Positions 1 to 11,260 of a DNA stretch of 64,000 bases are shown piece after piece. Position numbers and translations under genes: made by a program. How positions within the stretch are numbered: the first letter of the stretch is position 1; each line of letters begins with the position of its first letter. The notes beneath the pieces were generated by a model. It was not told the DNA's origin, searched no databases, and was given only the letters and a program-made list of their open reading frames with translations. The DNA is from Rhabditoides inermis (Eukaryota; Nematoda; Chromadorea; Rhabditida; Rhabditidae). The DNA lies in assembly GCA_963966185.1 (NCBI GenBank), contig CAWZYM010000048.1:158671-222670 (forward strand), read 5' to 3'.

Positions 1-173
1 GCTCCACCCACTCACTCCACCCATGGCAGGGTGGACTTGCATGGGTGGAGTGAGTGAGTGAGTGTGTTGCAGAAGAGGTAGCTAGGGGTGATGATGGCAG
101 CTCCACCCACTCACTCCACCCATGGCAGGGTGGACTTGCATGGGTGGAGTGAGTGAGTGTGTGTGTGTTGCAG
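1..173. repeat. Tandemly duplicated intronic hairpin
   Basis: A block of about 73 bp starting at position 1 is repeated almost exactly from position 100. Inside each copy CACTCACTCCACCCATG is followed about 14 bp later by its reverse complement, so each copy can fold into a 17-bp stem. The second copy ends in the acceptor used by the next GBF1 exon, and the first copy ends in the same TTGCAGAAG, so the duplication also copied the acceptor. Confidence 0.8.
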
Positions 174-851
174 AAGACGCTGAATGGCTACCGCAAGTGT
201 GCCTCGATCGCGGCCCACTATGGAATGAGCGACGTGTTCGACAACCTCATCATACACCTGTGCAAGTTCAGCACACTCAGGACCGGACACGATGGTGGGA
301 TAGGGATACGAGTGCACTAGTCTCATTTGTATACAGGGATAGGGAGGAAGGAAGAGAGAGAGAGAGAGAGAGAACTGTGTTTTCCAGGCAACACGGAGGA
401 TGAGTTGGAGGCGGAGCGACAGCGCGCGCTCACCGAAGCGGGAGTGTCGCGGATGCCATCCGAGGTACGGTGGATGGACATGTGATACTGTAGTGTGGAC
501 GGGATACTGTACCTATGCACTATTGCTCCCTCCAGGTTGCGGCTGTGTTCGGGGAGGACGCGAAGGCTCAGCTGGCGGCCCGCACTCTGTTCCAGCTGGT
601 GCACCAACACGGAGACATACTCAAGGAGGTTAGTTGAGTGACGTCATTGGCATGATGACATGATCAAGCTGGCCGGTGACGTGACGTGATTTGCAGGGCT
701 GGAAGAGTGTGCTGGACTGCCTGTTGCATCTGCTGCGTGCTCGTCTTCTGCCGCAGGAGCTTACAGAGGTGGAGGACTACGTGGACAGCAAGGGATGGGT
801 CAGCATCGTCCGCCCTCTCAGCAGGTGAGCGAGCACTGCACACCGCAACAC

Positions 852-924
<73 letters not shown>

Positions 925-3900
925 TACACGCACGCACGCACACGCAATGAATCAATTTGATGTTGCTTTCAGCAAGCACGAGCCTCGGTCAGACAGCGGT
1001 CTGCTGTCGTGGTTCGGTCTGGGAGGAAGTGAACAGCAACAGAACAAGAGGCCGTCGGAGGAGCAGCAGAAGGCGATGAAGACTGCCGAGCAGGTGGTGG
1101 CCGAGTGCAAGCCAGCACACGTGATCACCGACAGCAAGTACCTGACAGCGAGTGCCCTGGTGGAGATGGTGTCAGCTGTGACGGCGGCCAGCCAGGCAGT
1201 TGTCCAGTCTGTCGATGCCAACGCAAAGGGCGCCATTGGAGGCCAGCTCACACACGACGACGAGGACGCACTCATCTTCTATCTCGAGATGATCATCGCC
1301 ATTTCCATCGAGAACAAGGTACGTCTCCCGTGTCGCCCTACCCGTACTTTAGACAGAATCGTAGTTGTTGTACTTGTTACTTGTTTATAGACTAGTTCGC
1401 ATTATCCTTGGTTCCGCCCCCTTACACTCGTTCCCTAGGATCGTCTCTCTCTGGTGTGGCCTTCAGTGCGCTCTCACATTGAGTGGCTGCTGTCGAAGAG
1501 GTTCGGACGGAATCCGATGCTCGTAGAGAGAGCAGTGGTCGGACTGCTGCGGGTCGCCAACAGGAATCTGTTCCGGTGAGAGGGAGAGAGGGAGGGAGGG
1601 GAGGGGGATGACGTCGTCTGTGTTGCAGGGACCGCGACCAGGTGGCGGACGACGTGTTGCAGTCTCTGTCTCTGCTGCTCCGCCTGCCGCCTGCCGCCCT
1701 GTTCATGTTCTCCCGCCAGATTGCCTATGGACTGCACGAGCTGCTCCGCGCCAATGCAGCCAACGTGCACCTGAGAGAGCACTGGGCTGTGCTCTTCGCC
1801 CTCCTCGAGGCTGCCGGAGCAGCTGTACTCCCCGATGATGTCGAGGTGGGCGGGGAGGAAAAGGGCGTGGCGAACAGAAGGAGATCTAAATGTACGCGAT
1901 TCCAGCAGCCTCAACCGCAGACGGACGAGCGGCAAGTGCACTCGGAGACGGAGGCGAGTGGAAGGCGGGGCACGGAAGTGTGTGACAGGGGATACACGAG
2001 CGATGACATGGAGAGGAGGAGGAGGGAGTACGCATCGACATCCGATGGAGACAGTGCGGTCGGAAGAGGGGGAGGAGGGGGAAGCAGCGAGTGGATACAT
2101 CTCGGACACCACGACGGTCGGTCGGATGGGGTGGGAGGAGGGGGGGGAGTAGATGTGTATAGTATACTCGGAGGGATGTGGCTGTTTGAATGAGTGACCC
2201 GATTGTGATGGTTTATACATATGTAGTCATCTCTCATCCCGCCTGTCAGTTGCAGCCCACCGTGCGACGGAGGACGCTCTCCGTTCCCTCGGCGGTAGAG
2301 GCGCAGTGGCTGCGGCGACGAGCTTCGCACGAGGATCCCTCGTCCTGCGAAACAACCTCGGCAGACATGAGCCCGCCGCATTCCTCAAGGTGCGAACAGA
2401 GTAGCACGATAAGAAGATGCGGATGGGGTTGGCTTGTGATCCCGAGTGGTTGGGGTATTGAGGAGTGGTTGTAGATTGTGAAGGGCTCGTTGTAGGTGTC
2501 GGAGACGCTGGCTTTCCTGCTCCGCGACGCAGTCCACGCGACGCCGCACAACTTGGAGTCGTGTGTGCAGTGCGTGCGCACATTCGTCGAGGCGAGTCTC
2601 GACGGGGGCCGCTATGCGGCCGGACCCCTCTCCGGAGATGCACACAACACGATGAGGAGTCACACCCATCACAAGACCATGGGTGAGTGACCGAGTCCTC
2701 TCTCTACATGCCTTACACTTGCACATATCTCTTCTCTGTGAATGTGGGTTGTGGTGCGGGAGTGGGATATTGCCTGGAATCCGTGTTCAGGTCTTTGGAC
2801 GGACGTGGACGAGGGCGGGTCGGAGGAGGTGGTGGAAGAGAAGCAGCTGTCTGCCAGCTACCTCCACGTCTCCCTCCAACTACTCGACCTCTGCCAGCAA
2901 CTACAGCACAGGGCGCCCCACATGTACGCCGCCTGGGCCAGGGAACAGCAGCCGCACAAGGGTGCGTGCAGGGAGCGGGTCGGGTGATGGTGACGTCATG
3001 GGGTGGGGATGACGTCGGTTTACATTTCAGCGGAGGCATGCAGTCGTCTGGTGTGGTCTGAGGTGTGGCGGCCGCTGCTGCAGGCGATCGCTCGACTGTG
3101 CACAGACTGTCGCCGCCAAGTCCGCGCCCAGGCACTCAACCACCTCGTCGTACGTCCCCCTCCCCCCCCCCCCCCTCTCTCTCTCTCTCCCTTCTCTACG
3201 GTCTCCCTTACAGCGCGCGTTCCTGCCGTGTGACGCGGCAGTGCTGTCGGGAGAGGAGTGGGAGGCGTGTTTCGGGGACGCCCTGTTCCCTCTGCTAGCC
3301 AAGCTGCTCGAGCCTTTCTCTCCGATGGATCCCCTTGGAATGGAGGAGACCCGCGTGCGCGCCATCCAACTCGTAGCCAAGACCCTCCTCAACCATCTCA
3401 CGTACGTTGGCAACACATCACATAGAACACGTATAGTTGATGTGCTAATGTGAACATGTGTAGCGCTCTGTCGGCGCTGCCGTCGTTCCCTGCTCTTTGG
3501 CTGCGTCTGCTCGACTACATGGAGAGGTATCTGCGGGTGGAGGGAGGCAGTGAACTGCTCGCAGAGGCTGTCCCCGAGAGTCTCAAGGTGAGGAGAGGAG
3601 CGAGGGGGAGCGAGGGGTCTCACACTGTCGCTTAGAACATGTTGCTTGTGCTGTCTTCGACTGGCGCGTTCTCGGCGATTCCCGGTCTGCACGAGATGAC
3701 CGTCTCTCGTATGGGAGCCGTCCTGCCACAACTCATCAAGGAGGTCATGCCTCCGCAGCCGGAGAGCAAGAGGTACACTGAGAGTGAGAGAAAGACGTGT
3801 CTCGTTTCGTTTCAGTCCCACGTCGACGTCGTCTGAGAGGGGCTCGACGCTGTCGCTGAGCGGCCAGCAACCGAGTCGGCCCGTGATGGGAGGAGTGCAG

Positions 3901-4401
3901 ATTGCCCCTGCGAGTGGATCGGCTCCTCAGTCGCCACACAAGGCGGCTGCTGCCGCTGTCCACACGGCGCCCGCCCCAGTCTTCCCCCAGCCGCCGCCGT
4001 CGCAGCCAGCCCCTGTGCCGCAACCTGCGGCGCAGTCCGTCCTCCCCCCGCAGCCCGTCCAGCCAGTCCAAGCTGTGCAGATGCCTGAGATGCCTATGGT
4101 GAGTGGCTGTGGAAAGGAGAGGGACTGACGAGGTGTGTTCAGATGAGTGCGTACTGTGCGCAGTCTGGCGCCCTGTCTCCTGCCACAGCTACCCCGACCA
4201 GTGCTGGAGTGGGCGTGTCCCCGTCGGCTGAGCACCTCTACCAGCCTGTTCCCTCGGACGCTGCTCCTGCTCCCCAGCAGCCCGTGGCTGCCCCCGCCTC
4301 GCAGCAGGCGGCAGTCCCGCAGCCACACTATGCACAGCCCTACTATCATACCCAGATGACGGCCGAGTATGCTGCCTACTATGCACACATGATGCAGCAG
4401 C

Positions 4402-4435
<34 letters not shown>

Positions 4436-4875
4436 TCATATGCAGCAGATGCAGGTGGGGAAGGGGGGAGAGGGAAGGGAGGAAGAGGGGGAGGGGAGTC
4501 TGTCGGTTGCAGCTGAGCGCGTCGAACCCTCTGGTGTCGCAGCCACATCCCAACGTGCAGCTCGCGGCCAGCCCCAACAGCGCCTTCACCTATGTCCACG
4601 ATCCGGTAACATTGATTATTGATCAGTTGTCGATTGATGTATTTTAGGACAACTATAATGAACTATGAAAATAGTGTGTAATTGTGAGTTGTGAGACTTG
4701 TCGATAATTTGAGTCAAGTGTTGTGTTTCAGAGTGGTGTGTACCCGACGACGCACCAGACTTCCTATCACCCCTATCAGATGCCTGGCCAGCAGGGTCAG
4801 CCTCAGCACTCGCATGAGCAGCCGCCTCAGTATGATGCCCACATGTATCAGCAGCAGTCAGATGAGAGGCGTTGA
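174..4875 (+). CDS. gbf-1: GBF1-type large ARF-GEF, C-terminal half (5' end outside window)
   Basis: Golgi-specific brefeldin-A-resistance GEF that loads GTP on ARF1 at the cis-Golgi. The catalytic Sec7 domain lies upstream of the window; what remains is the HDS/HUS scaffold and the tail. Conserved GBF1 signatures are [50 protein letters not shown] and MEETRVRA, in family order. Exons: 174-294, 388-464, 536-628, 697-824, 973-1318, 1439-1575, 1629-about 2116, 2256-2389, 2496-2682, 2791-2961, 3031-3149, 3214-3401, 3464-3587, 3636-3772, 3816-4098, 4143-4454, 4513-4605 and 4732-4875 (TGA). The exon around 1846-2116 has the least certain donor. The last four exons encode a Pro/Gln-rich tail with a polyglutamine run near 4393-4434. 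A poly(A) signal lies at 5124-5129. Confidence 0.93.
844..930. repeat. (ACATAC)n microsatellite in a GBF1 intron
   Basis: About 14 units of a 6-bp repeat fill most of the intron between the exons ending at 824 and starting at 973, then grade into ACGCACGC. The alternating purine-pyrimidine pattern is the only structure visible. Confidence 0.9.
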
Positions 4876-5745
4876 AGGAGGGGAGAGGGACGGTCTGCCA
4901 AAGAGTCTTCTAGGAGTAGCCACGCGTTGTCCTTGTCCTTGTTATGCGCCCTCCACTATTCGTTGCTTTTGTGTGAACAATTTATAGAGAGTTTATTCCA
5001 GTCGGTAATGTGATATGTATATGTTTCCGTTTACTTGTCTCCATATTCTCGTATTAGAGTGAACGATGACATGTATGTGTTTTGTGTAATATTTGCGAAG
5101 TAAATATTCGGGGGAGGTTTAATAATAAATATTTCCTTACAGTGACTCTAGTGGATTACAGGACATGTACTAGTATAATGCGACTGCTAGAAACGGCAAC
5201 AGAGGTGTATCAGGCGGGAGGAGGGAGATAAGAAGGAAGATGGAGATTAGAATATCACTACTAGGGTGGACGAATCTCATCGCTATGCTGTATTGGAGTA
5301 CCGACTGATGTTTTGTAGGTAGGAGTGGTGGTGGTGTGAGTATGTTGTCTGTGCTGCGAGAGTGGATGAAGGAACGGGAGCGAGGTGTGGATAGGTGACT
5401 GGAGAGGATTGCATGTGAGACCCGACTCGAGTGGGAAGCCGCTGCGCAGACGCGCGCTATTGCTCTCGCCGCAACAGCCGACAGGGCTGGGTGGGTTTGA
5501 GATGAAGAGGTTGGATGCTGACCTGCCTACACTGCATGTTCACGTAGATGCCAACTGGGCTGTCCTCTCACGAGTGCTCGGATCAGAGACAGTACATTAC
5601 TACGAAAATACCAAGAACGCTTCCAGTCTCGCTAGTTCGCACGCCACACAGTTGGCATGCTGTGAAATGACAACGTGGTCAGATACATGCGAGTTCATAC
5701 GACATCCACACTCGGTCAACAGTTCCCAGCTATAAACACGTTGTA

Positions 5746-5748
<3 letters not shown>
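4876..5748. other. GBF1 3' flank, no supported gene
   Basis: Holds the GBF1 3' UTR with AATAAA at 5124-5129. An open stretch at 5385-5735 has no recognisable domain, no splice partners and no codon pattern like its neighbours, so I do not call it. Confidence 0.6.
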
Positions 5749-5839
<91 letters not shown>

Positions 5840-5877
5840 TCCTCCCTCCCTCTCTTTCTTCCCTCTCTCTCTTTCTT
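5749..5877. repeat. (CT)n microsatellite
   Basis: An almost pure CT tract of about 130 bp with a few TTT and CCC interruptions, between the GBF1 3' flank and the convergent BPI-like gene. Confidence 0.95.
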
Positions 5878-6272
5878 GAAGTCATTCGGCAACAGTGATT
5901 TTTTCGCTTGGCGGTCTCATTGCGCGTTCTTCGCAGCGCAAGCGCAGGCTAATGACTTCATTCCAATGATAAATTAAATGCGAATGCGCCAAAGAGTGCG
6001 GTCGGTTTTGGAAATAACTCCGTTCGGAAAAGGTCAACGTTATATAACAATCGAATTGGTCATTATAAACATCATATTTACATACACAATACAAAATCAT
6101 AAATGGTCAGCGCTATTGTGGTGTGGCAGTCGCTTGTTCTTGTTGGTTAGGTGCAGAATTTGCACAGGTGTTTCAAAGGACTCCATTCGACCCTCCTCTC
6201 CTCATGGCGCACATTCAACTCCACTACTGCCTCATTCACAAGAGCAGTGATCGTCGTCGGATCTGAATGACG

Positions 6273-6552
6273 TCATAGGATTATGGATGGTGTAAACTCA
6301 CCATCGACTATCATTCCATCGAATATGGGAATAACAAGTCCGTGTTTCGCAACAGTCTGGATAGCAACCCTGAGGAGAGGACGGACGGCCGTGTTGAGAA
6401 GACGGAGAAGTCTGGAAGAGGGTAGAGAGGGAGAGAGAGGGGAGGAGGGAGAGAAGGAGAGAGCAGAGGGAAAAGGAGAGAGAATAAGGGAGAGGGAGAG
6501 AGAGGGACGAGGAGAGGGAATGAGAAGAGAAGGAGAAAATAGAGGGGAAACT

Positions 6553-6586
<34 letters not shown>

Positions 6587-6699
6587 AACGAGGAGAGAGA
6601 GAGAGGGAAGAAGAGAGATAGAAGGGAAGAAGATGGAAACGGAGAGAGAGAGGGAGGAAGAGAGAGGGGAGGAGGGAGAGAAAGAGAGAGAAGAGAGGA

Positions 6700-6749
<50 letters not shown>

Positions 6750-7299
6750 GTGGGCGACACGTGGCCTACAGTCGACGATACTTGAGTGACGTTCACTTGC
6801 ACATCTGTCACATCCGCTGATATTCTTCCAGATGCTACCTGTGGAGAGAGAAGCGCCATAACAGACATGCCTGAATGAATATCCTCTCTTCTGTCTCCCC
6901 GACTCCTCGCTCCCACCTAGTCTCGCGAGTACTTTCGGGTTTTCCTCTGCTGGATGCAGTAGGATATCCGCATAGAACTCGATGTCAACAGAAGGAGTCG
7001 TGTTTCTGAAACAAACAAAAAGAAAATTATCATTAATCATTCTAAAATCACTATATTATATACATCTAATAAGTTCAATGACAAGCACTTATTATATCAA
7101 GATGTACTATGTCACTGACGTGTGTAGGTTGACGGTTGGTGGCTTGGCAGTGTGCAGAAGAACATCGACGAAGCCTTCTGGATACTCCCTCAGACCAGGG
7201 AAGATGCGGCCAGCGCAGATGGAGAGCATCGAACATCTGCAAGGAGAGAGGGGGACGAGAGAGAGAGAGAGAGAGAGAGACACAGAGACACAGAGACAC

Positions 7300-7361
<62 letters not shown>

Positions 7362-7481
7362 ACCTCGTTCGTAAAATACTAGACAGCTCCGGTACATCTT
7401 TTGTCAGTAAAATGTCGATCAACTTCGAGTTATGCGCCGTTTCAAGGAGACAGTTCGGAACCTACAAATATTTGTAACACC

Positions 7482-7522
<41 letters not shown>

Positions 7523-8824
7523 CCAACATGCAACACCTTACCTGCGACGATACCCAAATGGAGACCATGGAATCTGCGGTTGTTGGAACTGAACAGCTAT
7601 GATTACACTTTTCAATATATGCTTATAAACCTTTCTTCACATTACTTCCCGAAAGGCAGTTGATCTTTCCATATGTGAGTTCACCCGCTAGGTCGACATC
7701 GATATAAGAACTGAAAAAGAAGCATGAAACAGAAGGGGGGATAGGCTGACTTTGTGATGACAGGATCGTCAACGAGCGCGTAGTCTATCCAGAGTCCCCA
7801 TCCAATGGACACTTGGAGGGGCAGGTCCCTGAGGAGGGCATTCGCCTGCACCACAAGGTCCCCCCTCGCAGAGATGCACAACTAGAGACAACTTCCTTCT
7901 CTCTCACACTCTATATCTCTCATCCTGTCATCTATCTCAACATACGCTCTTTGTTTCTCTGCCTCTCTCACCTGATTGTGAATGATCTTTTTGACAGCCT
8001 TGGACACTTCCGAACGGAACAGATTAATTATCCACGGGAGTACACCGCCACCGATTCTGCAACACGCCACGCGCTCATAGAGAACACGCCACACGCCGTA
8101 CTCACTCGATCTCCAATAGGCCGATGTCTGCGCGACACGCAGTTACTTCCAACTGCGGGCGACCCTCCGCTGCGTACACCTACACAGCCTCTCCCCCTCT
8201 CCCCCTCTCCCCCTCTCCCCCTCCCCCTCTCCCCCTCTCCCCCTCTCCCCCTCTCCCCCTCTCCCCCTCTCCCCCTCTCCCCCTCTCCCCCTCTCCCCCT
8301 CTCCCCCTCTCTCTCTAGCCCTCTCCCTCTCCCCCTCCCTTCCCCCTTCTTCTCTTCTCACCCTTGTAGTGAGTCGCAGTCTGATATCCGAGGCTAGAGC
8401 ACGCACCCAACCCGACTCGGAGTACTGAAACAAGGTGGTATTTATTCGAATAAGTTCCATTTATGTTTACATCAATGAGCCACGTATATGATGCGTCCCA
8501 CAGTCCCTCTATCTTCAGAGTTCCATTGCGAGTATCCACTGCGAGTCCCGAGGGAGAAATCGAGTAGACGAAACTACAACCACTCATATTTTAAACTAGT
8601 TTACGTCAAGTATCAGGGTTATTCTTTTGTTTACTGCATTACTCACTTGGGTGTGTGCAGTTTGGTGACGTGAATATGGCTAGCAGTTACAGTACCCCTT
8701 CCGGGACCGCCTCGGATTGGAAGAGTGATCGAAGGAAACTCGATCTTTGGAATCTCCCTGTCCATCTGTTATCAAATACGTAGGTATCGAGAGGGTTGTA
8801 AAGGGAGTTCGCGATGAAGAGGGG

Positions 8825-8872
<48 letters not shown>

Positions 8873-9095
8873 CGACTACGTGATGTAGGTTATCCCTGAC
8901 AAAGTCGAGTCCCTTTGTGTGAATTCGTGCTTTGATAGTCGCATTTGGTGGCTCGGTTGTCCAGTTGTCTGTAATCACACATCATCTTCATCAGCATTAT
9001 CTATGCGTCTATGTCATACCTTCATAGTAGTCGTGAGATAGATCCACAAACCGCTCTCCATTCAATAACAATGGAAACAGTAGCGGTAGAATCAT
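6273..9095 (-). CDS. BPI/LBP/CETP-fold lipid-binding secreted protein
   Basis: Predicted secreted protein of about 450 aa that binds lipid or lipopolysaccharide through two BPI barrels. It starts with a hydrophobic signal (MILPLLFPLLL). The BPI hallmark TIKARIHTKGLDFVRD comes next. Later blocks match the LBP order: VLPWIINLFRSEVSKAV, ALLRDLPLQVSIGWGLWIDY, GRIFPGLREYPEGF, SVDIEFYADILL and VAKHGLVIPIFDGM. Exons (minus): 9095-9020, 8968-8880, 8765-8647, 8573-8471, 8424-8362, 8152-8106, 8056-7972, 7881-7751, 7710-7646, 7588-7542, 7461-7364, 7236-7120, 7005-6917, 6834-6750, 6411-6273; they sum to 1,353 nt in frame. The exon at 6834 needs the second of two adjacent acceptors (CAG-GTAG). A GTGAGT inside the last exon near 6295 leaves open an extra C-terminal exon. 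I infer function from fold only. Confidence 0.85.
6413..6745. repeat. Long GA-rich simple-sequence tract
   Basis: An intron of the BPI-like gene made almost wholly of imperfect GA/GGA repeats, pure (GA)n towards 6705-6743. Long apparent reading frames across it are low-complexity artefacts. Confidence 0.95.
7257..7360. repeat. (GA)n microsatellite with ACAGAG units
   Basis: GA tract with an interposed (GACACA) block in another BPI-like intron. The donor of exon 7461-7364 directly abuts it, so length changes could affect splicing. Confidence 0.9.
7481..7522. repeat. (CAA)n microsatellite
   Basis: About 13 CAA units in the 80-nt intron between exons 7588-7542 and 7461-7364. Confidence 0.9.
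8189..8345. repeat. (CCCCCT)n minisatellite
   Basis: About 20 tandem CCCCCT units. On the sense strand of the host gene this is a G5A-type array in the intron between exons 8424-8362 and 8152-8106. Runs of five G make G-quadruplex formation possible in the pre-mRNA, which is inference only. Confidence 0.9.
8829..8870. repeat. (GA)n microsatellite
   Basis: Pure GA repeat in the intron between exons 8968-8880 and 8765-8647 of the BPI-like gene. Confidence 0.9.
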
Positions 9096-9672
9096 GCTGG
9101 AAGCAATTGACTGACTGATTCGAAAATCAGAACACTTCAGGTGGGGTGTCGCGTTACGTTTACACTATTCTATAAACAAAATAGGAAAAAGAGGGAGCCG
9201 CTGTGGTTGGATTTTTGTGTCTCTGACCACCAAAGATTTTTGTGTCTCTGACCGCTCTAGTTTGGCTCTGATTGATTTGGCATAACTGCGATGAAAATAG
9301 TGTGTTCACACACATACACTAAGCGCGCAACTAGTTGCTCAGCATTTTCCGATCAATAATAATCGTGCTCTAGTTGGCACCGTAGTACTGGATGATGCAG
9401 ACTGCAGATTTTCTTTGGCGTTCGTATCTCTATTTTGTAGAACGTCTGATATGACCAAGTGGCGTAGTGGTAACGCTCTTGCGTACACCGCCCAATGGGT
9501 TCAGATCGTTGTCTAACCACTATAATGTCTCTCATGAAAAGAGTGGAACTCATTTGCGGGCTATGGGAACTGGCTATAGATGATCCCAGCTTATGGCAGA
9601 ACCCGCACTGTACAGCGAGGTCTTATAAAGTAAAGAGAGAAGGGAGGGAGAAATTCACTCACTCAATCAGTC
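9096..9672. other. Divergent intergenic region
   Basis: Separates the minus-strand BPI-like gene from the plus-strand secreted-protein gene and must hold both promoters. TTTTTGTGTCTCTGACC occurs twice in direct orientation at 9211-9252. No TATA box is convincing. Confidence 0.5.
9453..9524 (+). pseudogene. tRNA-like sequence (degenerate)
   Basis: An A-box-like TGGCGTAGTGGTAACG and a B-box-like GGTTCAGATC are spaced as in a tRNA gene. No complete acceptor stem or 5+7+5 anticodon arm forms. It is best read as a tRNA-derived remnant rather than a working gene. Confidence 0.35.
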
Positions 9673-9780
9673 ATGAGGTGTTGCCTAGTTTTTGTTTTCG
9701 CGTTTGTTTCCGCAGATGATAGTCCTGCCCCGCAGTCATACAACAATGAGGTCTACTTCGGAGTAAGTGGGAGAGACGAG

Positions 9781-9828
<48 letters not shown>

Positions 9829-10786
9829 GGGGGGGGGAGGAGCGGTTCTTTTTCAGTCTTTGATGCAATCAATCGTCCAGCCTCTCATTGAGAACTTTTC
9901 ACCGATAAACGCTGACAAACTCACTTTTGCAATCGATTTCGTCTCTGACCAACAAGGTTATATAAGTGAACTTCTTGTCATTTAAAACTAAAACCGTTTT
10001 CAGGCGTTCTTCCCAGGCCGATCACGGATTTTGCATCGAGCGTGTGTTTCTTGTTAGATCCGGAAAAGAAGGAAAACTGAAACTAGTTTCAGCTCAACGC
10101 GGCGAATAAAAAAACATTGGCCGCAGTATTGAACAACCTCGCAGATCGCACTGCGATCATGACCATGTCCGACGAAGAAGAAGAAGAAGAAGTGAGTCGT
10201 CGTATGACCCTAACCGCTATAGCCAACCTGCTTGCATCCTTCCAGGCGTGCACACTCGATCCCGCCGCCTGCGCGGAGCCCCGCCCTTCCGAACTCCGCC
10301 CCTTCCAGTTCACTCGGCTCCTCGCGCAGAAGGCGCCCTCCGTACTCGATAAGTTCACAAAGATGAGGGATGAGCTGGCAGCTAGCTACAACAACCTGCA
10401 GCCGGAGACACAGACATATCTGCAGACGGTTTGAAGGCTGGGCGGGTCTCGACACGATTGAATTACAGCTACTCGCTGGGTTCGCTGCTGTGAAGGAAGG
10501 AGATCCGAAGAAGGCAGCCACAAGGACTGCCAAGTACATTGGATGGGTGGTGAGTGTTGGGAGAGGGGGGATAATAAGAGTCTGCTTGCAGATCAAGCAG
10601 TTAAAATCGCAGAAGGGAGAAATTCTCACTGATCTCAAGAAGAATATGCCGGAACTGATTGCCCTCGCGAACAGTACGTTTCACTTCCCCATACGTTTCT
10701 ATTCGTTCCCATACGTTTCAGATGACATGGTTGATATTATGCTCTCTTTCGCAGAAGATTCCTTCTCCAACAACGATCCACAATAA
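9673..10786 (+). CDS. Small secreted helical protein, possibly FAR-like
   Basis: Eight exons (9673-9762, 9857-9956, 10004-10041, 10093-10191, 10246-10428, 10469-10549, 10592-10673, 10722-10786) join into a 245-aa protein with every phase consistent and a TAA stop. The N-terminus MRCCLVFVFAFVSA is a signal peptide. The body is amphipathic and Lys/Glu-rich. The segment KAPSVLDKFTKMRDEL, followed by ASYNNLQPETQTYLQT, resembles the second half of nematode fatty-acid/retinol-binding (FAR) proteins, which carry hydrophobic ligands. The likeness is by pattern only and could be convergent helical composition. An oddity is a run of six glutamates ending exactly at an exon border (10191). It is convergent with the next gene, the stops lying about 230 bp apart. 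Confidence 0.75.
9786..9840. repeat. (GA)n tract in an intron
   Basis: GA repeat followed by a G-run in the first intron of the secreted-protein gene. Confidence 0.85.
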
Positions 10787-11017
10787 CTACTGTATTATTT
10801 CAAATGTGTATTATTATAATATATGTCACATTCACATTTGTACAACATATCAAACCATAATAATGAAGCGCAAAGAACAACACTTTGTGTAGCTATTGAT
10901 TGACACATGAATATACAAAACACAAAACACTCGGAGAGTAAAGACTCAACATGAACAGAAAGTGGAGATGAGATGACGTGTGAGGCAGTGGTGAGATTGG
11001 TGAATAAAAGATGAGGA

Positions 11018-11216
11018 CTAGACGTTGGTAGTGATTGACATCACCTAGAATGTGAGTGGTTATCGTCTCCATCAGCTCATCCTCCACTCACCTCTCTCTT
11101 ACTCCGAGGCTCCTCCACAGCTCCTTTCCGGCCCTGCCCACTGATCATACTATCCTTATCATACTTGATAGTGATCTCCGAGTTGATCTGGTACCTGAAA
11201 TCACAGTAACCGTCTC

Positions 11217-11260
<44 letters not shown>

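Noticed and set aside
1848..2193. Intron from 1846 to 1877 in GBF1
   Set aside because: It would be 32 nt and out of frame; the uninterrupted frame encodes the conserved DRGYTSD.
5385..5735. 116-residue open frame after GBF1
   Set aside because: No domain, no signal, no introns where neighbours are intron-rich, and it ends in the CT tract.
6273..7040. Long Ser/Leu-rich frame across the GA/CT tract
   Set aside because: It is a translation of simple repeats; only its two ends overlap true BPI-like exons.
8189..8345. Regular tandem array as a CRISPR
   Set aside because: Six-bp units without spacers in a eukaryotic intron; a simple minisatellite.
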